Positions 12,101 through 23,866 of a stretch of DNA of 64,000 nt are shown one piece after another (within the stretch, counting starts at the first letter, position 1; the number at the start of each line of letters is the position of its first letter). The translations under genes were made by a program, and so were the position numbers. The notes under the pieces were generated by a model. That model was not told the DNA's origin. It searched no databases and saw only the letters and a list, made by a program, of their open reading frames with translations. Origin of the DNA: Drosophila persimilis (lineage: Eukaryota > Arthropoda > Insecta > Diptera > Drosophilidae); NCBI RefSeq assembly GCF_003286085.1, contig NW_020825294.1, positions 4,588,001-4,652,000 of the forward strand, given 5' to 3'.

Positions 12101-15100
12101 CTCCGGCCTGAACTGCAGCTGTCCGGCGGATTACTCCGGCATTGGCTGCCAGTACGAGTACGATGCCTGCGAGGAGCATGTCTGCCAGAACGGTGCCACC
12201 TGTGTGGACAATGGCGCTGGCTATAGCTGCCAGTGTCCCGCGGGCTTTACGGGCCGCAATTGCGAACAGGACATTGCCGACTGCAAGGACAACTCGTGTC
12301 CGCCTGGGGCTAGCTGTGTGGACCTCACCAACGGCTTCTACTGCCAGTGCCCCTTCAACATGACCGGCGATGATTGCCGCAAGGCCATCCAAGTGGACTA
12401 CGATCTGTACTTCAGCGATCCCTCGAGGTCTACGGCCGCCCAGGTGGTGCCCTTCGCCACGGGCGGAGCCAACAGCTTGACGGTGGCCATGTGGGTGCAA
12501 TTCGCCCAGAAGGACGACCCCGGCATCTTCTTTTCGCTGTACGGAGTGGAATCCGCACGCATGACGCAACACCGTCGCCTCCTGCTGCAGGCCCACTCCA
12601 GTGGCGTGCAGGTCTCGCTGTTTGAGGACCAATCCGATGCCTTCCTGAGCTTCGGCGAGTACACCTCCGTCAACGATGGACAGTGGCATCATGTGGCTGT
12701 CGTCTGGGACGGCGTCAGCGGGCAGCTGCAGCTCATCACCGAAGGATTGATTGCCAGCAAAATGGAGTACGGCGCTGGAGGAGCCCTCCCTGGGTATCTC
12801 TGGTCGGTTCTGGGTCGTCCACAGCCCTATGGCGGCGTCAGCCATGAGTTGGCCTACTCAGATGCCGGCTTCCAGGGCACCGTGACCAAGACCCAGGTGT
12901 GGGCCCGCGCCCTCGACATCACCTCAGAGATCCAGAAGCAAGTGCGCGACTGTCGCTCGGAACCAGTACTCTATCCCGGTCTTATTCTCAATTGGGCCGG
13001 CTATGAGGTCACCTCCGGGGGCGTGGAGCGGAATGTACCCTCGCTGTGCGGACAACGCAAGTGTCCTGTCGGCTATACCGGCGGCAATTGCCAGCAGCTG
13101 GTTGTGGACAAGGAGCCACCAGTCGTCGAGCACTGCCCTGGCGATCTGTGGGTCATAGCCAAGAACGGTTCGGCCGTCGTCACCTGGGATGAGCCACACT
13201 TCAGCGACAATATTGGCGTCACGAAGATCTACGAACGCAATGGACATCGCTCGGGCACGACCCTCCTCTGGGGCACCTACGATATCACCTACATTGCCTC
13301 CGATGCGGCTGGCAATACGGCTTCCTGCAGCTTTAAGGTTTCGCTGTTGAGTAAGTATCCACCACAAAATATCCTGCTTTTGAATATCATTTATTTAAAT
13401 CTGAAATTGATTTGTTTAGCTGACTTCTGCCCTGCCTTGGCTGATCCCGTGGGTGGCTCGCAGGTCTGCAAGGACTGGGGCGCAGGCGGACAGTTCAAGG
13501 TGTGTGAGATTGCCTGCAATGCTGGTCTACGCTTCTCCGAACAAGTGCCCGAATTCTACACCTGCGGAGCCGAGGGCTTCTGGCGTCCCACGCGCGAACC
13601 CTCGATGCCTCTGGTCTATCCATCCTGCTCGCCCTCGAAGCCCGCGCAGCGTGTGTTCCGCATCAAGATGCTCTTCCCCTCGGATGTGCTGTGCAACAAG
13701 GCGGGACAGGCAGTGCTGCGGCAGAAGGTGACGAACTCTGTGAATGGATTGAACAGGGACTGGAACTTCTGCTCGTATGCCATCGAGGGAACGAGGTTTG
13801 TTTTTGCATGAAAGAAAGCTTTGATATCGAATTAATCTTTGTTTTTCGATAGAGAGTGCAAGGACATTCAGATCGATGTCAAGTGCGATCATTACAGAGG
13901 GGCGCAGAACAATCGCGTGCGTCGCCAGGCCAAGGACGGCGGTGTCTATGTGATGGAGGCGGAACTGCCGGTGGTCAAGTAAGTAGAGCCCCAAAAGAGA
14001 GACCCTCAGTGGTCCAGCATGTCGTGTTTTATATATATATTTTGTGTGTACTTCCTGTGTATATGTTATATGTTATATGTTTTATGTATTGTATTTGTTC
14101 GTTAACCCACAAAAACTTACAGCGATGAGGATGACGATCTGGCATTGACGGGTCGCCAGGGACGCCAACAAACTGGCGGTGATACATACACCCTGGAGAT
14201 AGCCTTCCCGGCTGTAAAGTATGTCCATGTCCTTAGCATTCCATTCGTTTTGCGGTTCATGCACCCCGATATATCTGCCCAGCACCAATCCACCAAAAAA
14301 ACCAAACCAATCGCCATGCAAAAACACTTTCTAATGCTTTTTCTAATACCATACTACATGTCTATGCGTGCTAACACCACTCGATGTGGGTTTCTCTTGG
14401 TTTATTTAAGGAATAGACGAAAAATATTACTTGCACAAAGATATTTCAATAGAAAACCATGGATATCTGAAGGTTTATCTATCTGTTGCTCAAATCAAGT
14501 AATATTTATCTCATAAACTTTAACTAGAGTCCGAGAAATCCACCATTAAGATTAATTGTATTAATATACAAATGAAAATCCCTTAAAAACCCACGTAGTA
14601 ACTTGTAATTTTCCTGCTGCCTCTTTAGCGATCCTGTGGTCCATACATCGACGGGCGAACGCTCGAGTGTCAAGCAGCTGTTGGAGAAACTCATCCTCGA
14701 GGACGATCAGTTTGCCGTGCAGGAGATCCTGCCCAACACAGTGCCCGATCCGGCCTCCCTGGAGCTCGGCTCGGAGTATGCCTGTCCCGTGGGTCAGGTG
14801 GTGATGATACCCGACTGTGTGCCCTGTGCCATTGGCACCTACTACGACAGTGCCAACAAGACGTGTATTGCCTGTGCGCGCGGCACCTATCAGTCGGAGG
14901 CGGGCCAGCAGCAGTGCAGCAAGTGTCCGGTGATTGCAGGACGTCCTGGAGTCACGGCTGGACCTGGAGCCCGGTCGGCGGCCGACTGCAAGGAACGCTG
15001 TCCGGCTGGCAAGTATTTCGATGCGGAGACAGGTCTGTGCCGCTCATGCGGCCATGGATTCTATCAGTCGAACGAGGGAGCCTTTGGCTGCGATCTGTGC

Positions 15101-16284
15101 GGCCTGGGTCAGACCACCCGCTCCACGGAGGCGACCTCGCGCAAGGAGTGCCGCGACGAGTGCAGCTCTGGCCAGCAGCTCGGCGCCGATGGTCGCTGCG
15201 AGCCCTGCCCGCGCGGAACCTATCGCCTGCAGGGCGTACAGCCCTCGTGCGCCGCCTGTCCCCTGGGACGCACCACACCCAAGGTGGGTGCCAGTTCCGT
15301 GGAGGAGTGCACCCTGCCTGTTTGCTCGCCCGGAACCTATCTGAATGCCACCCTCAATATGTGCATTGAGTGCAGGAAGGGCTTCTATCAGTCCGAGTCG
15401 CAGCAGACCGCCTGCATCCAGTGCCCGCCCAATCACAGCACCAAGATCACCGGCGCCACCTCCAAGAGCGAATGCACCAATCCCTGCGAGCACATAGCCG
15501 AGGGCAAGCCCCACTGCGATGCGAATGCCTACTGCATCATGGTACCAGAGACCTCGGACTTCAAGTGCGAGTGCAAGCCGGGCTTCAATGGCACGGGCAT
15601 GGCCTGCACGGATGTGTGCGACGGCTTCTGCGAGAACTCGGGCGCCTGTGTCAAGGACCTGAAGGGTACACCCTCTTGCCGTTGCGTCGGCTCCTTCACC
15701 GGACCCCATTGCGCCGAGCGTTCGGAGTTTGCGTACATCGCCGGCGGCATTGCCGGTGCGGTGATCTTCATTATCATCATTGTCCTGCTCATTTGGATGA
15801 TATGCGTGCGCTCGACGAAGCGCCGTGATCCAAAGAAGATGCTAACACCCGCCATCGATCAAACGGGCTCCCAGGTGAACTTCTACTATGGCGCCCACAC
15901 ACCTTACGCGGAGTCCATAGCCCCCTCGCACCACAGCACCTATGCGCACTACTACGACGACGAGGAGGATGGCTGGGAGATGCCCAATTTCTACAACGAA
16001 ACGTATATGAAGGATGGTATGCGATAGAATTGTTTTCCATCACAGTTTTCCTCGAACTAAAATTGATTTTGTGCAGGTCTGCATGGGGGCAAGATGAGCA
16101 CATTGGCCAGGTCGAATGCCTCGCTTTATGGAACTAAAGAAGACTTATACGATCGACTGAAACGTCATGCCTACACGGGCAAGAAGGGTATGTACTTATT
16201 TTCTTATTTCTTACCTTTAAATATTCATTTTTGTTGTTGTTTTTTTTTGCAGAAAAGAGTGATAGTGATAGCGAAGTGCAGTAA
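1844..16284 (+). CDS. uif: Uninflatable (Uif), giant apical single-pass membrane protein, 5' partial
   Basis: Spliced CDS of 11 exons in phase: 1844-1925, 4707-6137, 6200-6402, 6474-7964, 8029-13350, 13420-13795, 13853-13978, 14123-14218, 14629-16016, 16077-16187, 16253-16284. This gives 3551 residues; only the N-terminus is missing. Domain order: C-type lectin, LDLa, three CUB, Sushi repeats, EGF, discoidin (F5/8C), EGF-CA, more Sushi, a second discoidin, HYR repeats, Sushi, GCC2/GCC3 cysteine repeats, 14 consecutive EGF repeats, LamG/pentraxin-like, EGF-like, HYR, GCC repeats, two EGF, one transmembrane helix (about 15730-15800), and a ~95-residue cytoplasmic tail ending DSDSEVQ. This architecture matches Drosophila Uif. 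That protein is known from the literature as an apical tracheal and epithelial protein needed for larval tracheal inflation and as a Notch modulator. The 3' part is duplicated downstream (19645-22910). Confidence 0.95.
1926..4706 (+). other. uif: Long uif intron, AT-rich in its 3' half
   Basis: The donor is AG|GTGAGTGG and the acceptor is CCATTGCAG. The ORFs seen here are short, lack codon bias, and are not credible genes. 3640-4060 is extremely AT-rich, with many ATTTAAAA and ATTTAAATT runs. A GGAT/GGTT microsatellite-like run sits near 2150-2178. No RNA gene or second nested gene is recognised. Confidence 0.75.
6200..7964 (+). CDS. uif: uif exons 3-4: Sushi, EGF and first discoidin domain
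   Basis: Exons 6200-6402 and 6474-7964 are joined by a 71-nt intron. They encode four Sushi/CCP modules (for example [11 protein letters not shown] and [11 protein letters not shown]), an EGF module ([10 protein letters not shown]), a discoidin/F5-8C domain that ends at ELMGC, a calcium-binding EGF ([12 protein letters not shown]), and a further Sushi module ([12 protein letters not shown]). The phases at 6402/6474 (split Glu) and 7964/8029 (split Tyr) are consistent. Confidence 0.92.
8029..13350 (+). CDS. uif: uif giant exon: Sushi, discoidin 2, HYR, GCC, 14 EGF repeats, LamG
   Basis: A single 5.3 kb exon. In order: Sushi-type modules; a second discoidin domain ([13 protein letters not shown] to ELMGC); HYR repeats ([20 protein letters not shown]); a Sushi module; a region with few cysteines; GCC2/GCC3-type repeats ([14 protein letters not shown]); fourteen back-to-back EGF modules with many Notch-like calcium-binding DIDEC/DIDDC starts; a LamG/pentraxin-like domain; the EGF-like [15 protein letters not shown]; and a last HYR domain. 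The tandem duplication breakpoint falls inside this exon, at 13009. Confidence 0.95.
13420..16284 (+). CDS. uif: uif 3' exons: juxtamembrane modules, TM helix and cytoplasmic tail
   Basis: Six exons (13420-13795, 13853-13978, 14123-14218, 14629-16016, 16077-16187, 16253-16284). They encode a Sushi-like module, a segment with a dibasic RVRR sequence (codons 13914-13925), GCC2/GCC3 repeats, two EGF modules, a hydrophobic TM helix ([19 protein letters not shown]) followed by a basic stop-transfer ([10 protein letters not shown]), and the tail. The tail has a DDEEDGWEM acidic patch, several tyrosines ([16 protein letters not shown]), and an acidic DSDSE end. All of this is repeated in copy B. Confidence 0.94.
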
Positions 16285-17254
16285 ACAATAAACAACGAAA
16301 GCATATGTAATTAAAAGCTGCTTTAATGTAAAATGTGGTCATAAAAAAATATAACAAAAAATACACACACACACACACAGACAGATCAAGGGAATGTTCC
16401 AACACTGCCCCCCAAAATACTCATTGGAGGGAGAGCCTTGCATTGAATCAACGTAATTGCTGTGAACAAAATCATCTATCGAATCCGAGTCCAAATGTCA
16501 GCCAATAACAGCAGCAATTACGTGGCTTAATGCCAGGCTTTAAGAGAGAGAGAGAGAGCTGCTCGAAACGAAGCGCAAAGAGAAATCTGAAATCTTAAAT
16601 AAGTAAAACTCCAATATGTGCTCTTTAGGTATGCAAACTAAATGAAATTAAGTCGAACTTATATGCATAAATTAACATAATATAATAAAGAAATTATATT
16701 GTTTTAATCTTAAGTATTATTTACCTATACCACAACACAACTCGGATCGAAAATCATATTTGCTTGACAGACAAGCCACCAAATTGCAATACATACTTAC
16801 TATATACTTATATGCTATACTATATACATTTAAATATAGATTTTTCCAACCAATATAGGATTGTGTGTCCAAAACTTGTTGAACAAATTCCGCGAGTGCT
16901 GTAAAAAGCAAATCAAATATAGTCGTTATTTTGTAATTTAATAAAAACAAAAATCAATTTAATTATTATGTATGTATGTATGACAATTAATTTTATGAAA
17001 TTCTCTTGTATAAAATAAAAACAACAACAAATGAAACTATTTGAAGTCAGTGCTTTTATTTCGCACCAAAATTTCGGCAGTATAAGCCCTATGGATGCTA
17101 TATCTCCCTAATTATATGATATAAATCGATCAGTAACACACAACTTTCTACCCGAATGCCTTGTTTTCTTTTTTTATTAAATATATGTATCCCAAAAAAA
17201 ACAGAATCAAGCAACCCAAGCCCAACGAAACCCCAGTTGTCAAATTCGTGAACG
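16285..17254 (+). other. uif: uif 3' UTR and downstream AT-rich DNA (copy A)
   Basis: AATAAA at 16287-16292 is only 3 nt from the uif stop. Later AATAAA motifs occur near 16683 and 16940 and would give a more typical 3' UTR. A (CA)n run lies at about 16360-16379 and a (GA)n run near 16545-16558. The same DNA recurs in copy B at 22911-23866, with a shorter GA run. No further gene is seen. Confidence 0.5.
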
Positions 17255-18250
17255 TGTGAGAATACTGAAAAAGTATCAGTGTTATTCGGAGTGGCAACGA
17301 GTTCACAGCTCGGTAAAAAATAAATTCTAAAATTTTGTAGTTTTTTTTCGGCAATATTTTTTTGACTAGAGATTAAGAATAAAGTGATATTTTTTTAAAA
17401 CTAATTTAAGCAAAAAGTGAAAAACACAATCAACAAACAAAAGACAGTGAAAAGAAAACAACAAAAATGCTCGGTTCGTAAGAAAGTTTTTAGTTCCGGT
17501 TCGAGTAATAAGTTCACTATATTTACCTATCTTCCTTAGAAGAATAAAACAACAATCAATCAACACCTCCTACTCACGTTCAGCATTAAACAATAATCAA
17601 AAAAAAACCGCGAAAAATGTTTGTTACGAAACTATTTATTAGTCCAGTTACGTGGGAATACTGAAAAAGTATCAGTGTTATTCGTGGGGCAGAGAATTCA
17701 CAGCTCGGTAAAAAAAAAATTCTAAATTTTTTATTTTTTTTTCGGCAATATTTATTTGACTAGAGATTAAGAATAAAGTGCAATTTTTTTACAACTAATT
17801 TAAGCAAAAAGTGAAAAACACAATCAACAAACAAAAGACAGTGAAAAGAAAACAACAATTATGCTCGTTTCGTAAGAAAGTATTTAGATCCGGTTCGAGT
17901 AATAAGTTCACTATATCTACCTATCTTCCTTAGAAAAATAATAAATGCAACAATTAACAGCTCAACACCAATCAAATACCGCGAAAAATGTTTGTTTGTT
18001 ACGAAACTATTTATAAGTCCAGTTAACAATATCTACCGATCCAACAGACTCTGGGGTCTCACTTTAGATGGCAGTAGGTTTTCCTCGGGGTCCAATGGAT
18101 GCTGGATCATAGACGACTAATACAACAAATCAATCAACACCTCCCGTTCAGCATTAAACAATAATAAAAAAAAAACTGCGAAAAAGGTTTGTTTGGTACG
18201 AAACTATTTATTTGTCCTGTTAACAATATCTACCGATCCAACAGACACTA
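17255..18250. repeat. ~395 bp internal direct repeats (copy A)
   Basis: Two near-full units start at the imperfect palindrome GAATACTGAAAAAGTATCAG (17260 and 17656). Both run through CACAGCTCGGTAAAAAA, ACAATCAACAAACAAAAGAC and TTCACTATAT to ACGAAACTATTTATTAGTCC. A third partial unit (about 18115-18250) repeats the tail. TTAACAATATCTACCGATCC occurs twice (about 18023 and 18219). This looks like a complex satellite or the remains of a transposable element. No ORF is seen. Confidence 0.75.
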
Positions 18251-18774
18251 TGGAGTTGTTCCCACAGCTGGCAGGAGGTCGTCCTTGGAGTCTAACGGAT
18301 GTACAATAGGATACACGGTCAAACACGTGCGATAAAACACTACACTATATTTTGATACTAATAATTATATATTTTTATACCAAAAACAAATTGATTGTCA
18401 ACTTATTTCATAGAGAATTGGGGGGGATTATAGATTTATAAATTATATGCCTGAAGGGCTATGATATTTCACTATTTTTTTGATTGATTCTGACGGAAAA
18501 TCCAGTGCCCAGTGTCCAAATCCAAATCAAAAATCGGTGCTCTTGTCTCAAAAACTAAACCAAAAGTCCCACTTGTAAAGCTGATTTGCATGTACTTAAT
18601 GCATATATACATACATATCTACATATGTACACACATATCTACATATGTACAGAGTGTTTACTAAACACAATTCCGACAATATTGAAAGTTTACGACGGAC
18701 GAAGACTCGGGAACTTGAGAATTACAATTGGAATTTCATTTTGAATAAGAATTGCCAATCCAATGTCTTAAGCA

Positions 18775-19450
18775 TTAGGAGAGAGCGTGGAAGAGGAGCA
18801 GAAAAGAATACCATTTCCAATTCTCCTCTCTCCCAGTTCCAGCTTCCATTTGCACGCGCTTACAATCAGCTCCGCGTTATTTACCCGGTTTCGGGTCGCG
18901 AAAAGCGGAAAAATTGTGTAAACAATTCAGAATATATTGTCACGTAATGAGTTTTAGTGTAGGGCGCTGAAAATATGAAAAATCCTGTCTTTAAAGTGTT
19001 AAATTTATGAAAATAAGCGTGCGTCGATTGAGAGCGTGAGAATGTAAACAATGGAATGGCAGAAAAATTGCATATCGCGATATATCGTAGCTAAATACTA
19101 TGTGTAAGCATTATTATTTGATTCATTTATTAATTTTTCGTATGTAAATAAGCCCTGGGTCGCATGCGTGTCACAGGTGTCTTGCATTTTGTTTTCTTTC
19201 GGCCACGCGGTCTTTTTGTTTGTACATATGTATGTATGTGTGTGTGTGTGCGAAAAAAGCGTAAATGGCGCAGTCGCTGTCCCTAAAGGAGAGAGCGAAG
19301 AGGAAAGAGCGAGTTCTAAGCTTCCTGCGCAAAATTCGCTCTTGTACCAAGTTTCAAGTGGGGTGGGGCGTTCCAAATGTTTGTGAAAGTGTGTGATTCT
19401 CTCTCGTTAAGTGTGTGCCACGCACGTGAGCAGATTATGCAAATTATCCT
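18775..19450. mobile_element. Dispersed repeat, copy 1 (unclassified element)
   Basis: The block contains TTCCAGCTTCCATTTGCACG, CCGGTTTCGGGTCG, AAAAGCGG, TGCATTTTGTTTTCTTTCGG and CGCGGTCTTTTTGTTT. The same ordered motifs recur in copy B (25387-26020) and, more diverged, in a Tsp intron (37140-37760). A third location outside the duplication makes this a dispersed element rather than uif-specific DNA. No transposase or reverse transcriptase ORF, clear terminal repeats or target duplications are seen, so the class is unknown. Confidence 0.65.
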
Positions 19451-19644
19451 CGAGCCTATACCAATATTCTAAATAACATTTTGATGACGGGATGCAACAA
19501 GAAAATGCCGGCATTGATTGTAAATATAAATAGGCTTGTTTTTTTTTATTTTATTTTTTGTTTTATCGCTTCTTGAGCGAGTCCTTTTTTTAGATTTAAG
19601 AAAGTTTTACTAGGCGTATTTCTTTAAATTTTTAAATTTTTAAT

Positions 19645-22600
19645 TCACCTCCGGGGGCGTGGAGCGGAATGTACCCTCGCTGTGCGGACAACGCAAGTGT
19701 CCTGTGGGCTATACCGGCGGCAATTGCCAGCAGCTGGTTGTGGACAAGGAGCCACCAGTCGTCGAGCACTGCCCTGGCGATCTGTGGGTCATAGCCAAGA
19801 ACGGTTCGGCCGTCGTCACCTGGGATGAGCCACACTTCAGCGACAATATTGGCGTCACGAAGATCTACGAACGCAATGGACATCGCTCGGGCACGACCCT
19901 CCTCTGGGGCACCTACGATATCACCTACATTGCCTCCGATGCGGCTGGCAATACGGCTTCCTGCAGCTTTAAGGTTTCGCTGTTGAGTAAGTATCCACCA
20001 CAAAATATCCTGCTTTTGAATATCATTTATTTAAATCTGAAATTGATTTGTTTAGCTGACTTCTGCCCTGCCTTGGCTGATCCCGTGGGTGGCTCGCAGG
20101 TCTGCAAGGACTGGGGCGCAGGCGGACAGTTCAAGGTGTGTGAGATTGCCTGCAATGCTGGTCTACGCTTCTCCGAACAAGTGCCCGAATTCTACACCTG
20201 CGGAGCCGAGGGCTTCTGGCGTCCCACGCGCGAACCCTCGATGCCTCTGGTCTATCCATCCTGCTCGCCCTCGAAGCCCGCGCAGCGTGTGTTCCGCATC
20301 AAGATGCTCTTCCCCTCGGATGTGCTGTGCAACAAGGCGGGACAGGCAGTGCTGCGGCAGAAGGTGACGAACTCTGTGAATGGATTGAACAGGGACTGGA
20401 ACTTCTGCTCGTATGCCATCGAGGGAACGAGGTTTGTTTTTGCATGAAAGAAAGCTTTGATATCGAATTAATCTTTGTTTTTCGATAGAGAGTGCAAGGA
20501 CATTCAGATCGATGTCAAGTGCGATCATTACAGAGGGGCGCAGAACAATCGCGTGCGTCGCCAGGCCAAGGACGGCGGTGTCTATGTGATGGAGGCGGAA
20601 CTGCCGGTGGTCAAGTAAGTAGAGCCCCAAAAGAGAGACCCTCAGTGGTCCAGCATGTCGTGTTTTATATATATATTTTGTGTGTACTTCCTGTGTATAT
20701 GTTATATGTTTTATGTATTGTATTTGTTCGTTAACCCACAAAAACTTACAGCGATGAGGATGACGATCTGGCATTGACGGGTCGCCAGGGACGCCAACAA
20801 ACTGGCGGTGATACATACACCCTGGAGATAGCCTTCCCGGCTGTAAAGTATGTCCATGTCCTTAGCATTCCATTCGTTTTGCGGTTCATGCACCCCGATA
20901 TATCTGCCCAGCACCAATCCACCAAAAAAACCAAACCAATCGCCATGCAAAAACACTTTCTAATGCTTTTTCTAATACCATACTACATGTCTATGCGTGC
21001 TAACACCACTCGATGTGGGTTTCTCTTGGTTTATTTAAGGAATAGACGAAAAATATTACTTGCACAAAGATATTTCAATAGAAATCATGGATATCTGAAG
21101 GTTTATCTATCTGTTGCTCAAATCAAGTAATATTTATCTCATAAACTTTAACTAGAGTCCGAGAAATCCACCATTAAGATTAATTGTATTAATATACAAA
21201 TGAAAATCCCTTAAAAACCCACGTAGTAACTTGTAATTTTCCTGCTGCCTCTTTAGCGATCCTGTGGTCCATACATCGACGGGCGAACGCTCGAGTGTCA
21301 AGCAGCTGTTGGAGAAACTCATCCTCGAGGACGATCAGTTTGCCGTGCAGGAGATCCTGCCCAACACAGTGCCCGATCCGGCCTCCCTGGAGCTCGGCTC
21401 GGAGTATGCCTGTCCCGTGGGTCAGGTGGTGATGATACCCGACTGTGTGCCCTGTGCCATTGGCACCTACTACGACAGTGCCAACAAGACGTGTATTGCC
21501 TGTGCGCGCGGCACCTATCAGTCGGAGGCGGGCCAGCAGCAGTGCAGCAAGTGTCCGGTGATTGCAGGACGTCCTGGAGTCACGGCTGGACCTGGAGCCC
21601 GGTCGGCGGCCGACTGCAAGGAACGCTGTCCGGCTGGCAAGTATTTCGATGCGGAGACAGGTCTGTGCCGCTCATGCGGCCATGGATTCTATCAGTCGAA
21701 CGAGGGAGCCTTTGGCTGCGATCTGTGCGGCCTGGGTCAGACCACCCGCTCCACGGAGGCGACCTCGCGCAAGGAGTGCCGCGACGAGTGCAGCTCTGGC
21801 CAGCAGCTCGGCGCCGATGGTCGCTGCGAGCCCTGCCCGCGCGGAACCTATCGCCTGCAGGGCGTACAGCCCTCGTGCGCCGCCTGTCCCCTGGGACGCA
21901 CCACACCCAAGGTGGGTGCCAGTTCCGTGGAGGAGTGCACCCTGCCTGTTTGCTCGCCCGGAACCTATCTGAATGCCACCCTCAATATGTGCATTGAGTG
22001 CAGGAAGGGCTTCTATCAGTCCGAGTCGCAGCAGACCGCCTGCATCCAGTGCCCGCCCAATCACAGCACCAAGATCACCGGCGCCACCTCCAAGAGCGAA
22101 TGCACCAATCCCTGCGAGCACATAGCCGAGGGCAAGCCCCACTGCGATGCGAATGCCTACTGCATCATGGTACCAGAGACCTCGGACTTCAAGTGCGAGT
22201 GCAAGCCGGGCTTCAATGGCACGGGCATGGCCTGCACGGATGTGTGCGACGGCTTCTGCGAGAACTCGGGCGCCTGTGTCAAGGACCTGAAGGGTACACC
22301 CTCTTGCCGTTGCGTCGGCTCCTTCACCGGACCCCATTGCGCCGAGCGTTCGGAGTTTGCGTACATCGCCGGCGGCATTGCCGGTGCGGTGATCTTCATT
22401 ATCATCATTGTCCTGCTCATTTGGATGATATGCGTGCGCTCGACGAAGCGCCGTGATCCAAAGAAGATGCTAACACCCGCCATCGATCAAACGGGCTCCC
22501 AGGTGAACTTCTACTATGGCGCCCACACACCTTACGCGGAGTCCATAGCCCCCTCGCACCACAGCACCTATGCGCACTACTACGACGACGAGGAGGATGG

Positions 22601-22910
22601 CTGGGAGATGCCCAATTTCTACAACGAAACGTATATGAAGGATGGTATGCGATAGAATTGTTTTCCATCACAGTTTTCCTCGAACTAAAATTGATTTTGT
22701 GCAGGTCTGCATGGGGGCAAGATGAGCACATTGGCCAGGTCGAATGCCTCGCTTTATGGAACTAAAGAAGACTTATACGATCGACTGAAACGTCATGCCT
22801 ACACGGGCAAGAAGGGTATGTACTTATTTCCTTATTTCTTACCTTTAAATATTCATTTTTTTTTGTTTTTTTTTGCAGAAAAGAGTGATAGTGATAGCGA
22901 AGTTCAGTAA
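19645..22910 (+). pseudogene. uif: 5'-truncated uif copy (HYR to cytoplasmic tail)
   Basis: This carries the counterparts of the last seven uif exons: 19645-19986 (partial, no acceptor), 20056-20431, 20489-20614, 20752-20847, 21257-22644, 22705-22815, 22879-22910. All splice sites and reading frames are intact and the protein is identical to copy A. An in-frame TAA (19641-19643) stands immediately before the junction, and no signal peptide or lectin-CUB-EGF part is present. It could be inert, or it could serve as an alternative 3' cassette if the donor at 13350 (or a later donor) splices to 20056 or beyond. The intactness reflects recency rather than proven function. A collapsed or mis-joined haplotype in the assembly is also possible. 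Confidence 0.85.
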
Positions 22911-23866
22911 ACAATAAACAACGAAAGCATATGTAATTAAAAGCTGCTTTAATGTAAAATGTGGTCATAAAAAAATATAACAAAAAATACACACACACAC
23001 ACACAGACAGATCAAGGGAATGTTCCAACACTGCCCCCCAAAATACTCATTGGAGGGAGAGCCTTGCATTGAATCAACGTAATTGCTGTGAACAAAATCA
23101 TCTATCGAATCCGAGTCCAAATGTCAGCCAATAACAGCAGCAATTACGTGGCTTAATGCCAGGCTCGAAGAGAGAGAGAGCTGCTCGAAACGAAACGCAA
23201 AGAGAAATCTGAAATCTTAAATAAGTAAAACTCCAATATGTGCTCTTTAGGTATGCAAACTAAATGAAATTAAGTCGAACTTATTAACATAATATAATAA
23301 AGAAATTATATTGTTTTAATCTTAAGTATTATTTACCTATACCACAACACAACTCGGATCGAAAATCATCTTTGCTTGACAGACAAGCCACCAAATTGCA
23401 ATACATACTTACTATATACTTATATGCTATACTATATACATTTAAATATAGATTTTTCCAACCAATATAGGATTGTGTGTCCAAAACTTGTTGAACAAAT
23501 TCCGCGAGTGCTGTAAAAAGCAAATCAAATATAGTCGTTATTTTGTAATTTAATAAAAACAAAAATCAATTTAATTATTATGTATGTATGTATGACAATT
23601 AATTTTATGAAATTCTCTTGTATAAAATAAAAACAACAACAAATGAAACTATTTGAAGTCAGTGCTTTTATTTCGCACCAAAATTTCGGCAGTATAAGCC
23701 CTATGGATGCTATATCTCCCTAATTATATGATATAAATCGATCAGTAACACACAACTTTCTACCCGAATGCCTTGTTTTCTTTTTTTATTAAATATATGT
23801 ATCCCAAAAAAAACAGAATCAAGCAACCCAAGCCCAACGAAACCCCAGTTGTCAAATTCGTGAACG

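Larger units (their letters stand above)
13009..19640 (+). repeat. Tandem duplication unit A (~6.6 kb): uif 3' end plus downstream DNA
   Basis: The sequence from 13009 (inside the giant uif exon, at TSGGVERN) is repeated starting at 19645. Alignment by eye gives an initial offset of 6636, falling to 6629, 6628, 6626 and then 6612 through small indels. Exons and the 69-nt intron are almost identical: one synonymous change at 13070/19706 (GTC to GTG) and one at the end (GTG to GTT). From about 19115 onwards the copies differ by many indels and substitutions. The junction sits in the AT-rich run AAATTTTTAATTCACC at 19634-19649. Confidence 0.93.

Noticed and set aside
10035..12845. 936-codon ORF on the - strand opposite uif
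   Set aside because: Shadow of the codon-biased EGF repeat exon on the other strand; Ala/Gly/Leu-rich with no domain sense. The + strand frame is unambiguous.
17500..17520. tRNA B-box-like GGTTCGAGT in the downstream repeat
   Set aside because: No A box, no cloverleaf; repeated as part of the 395-bp unit.
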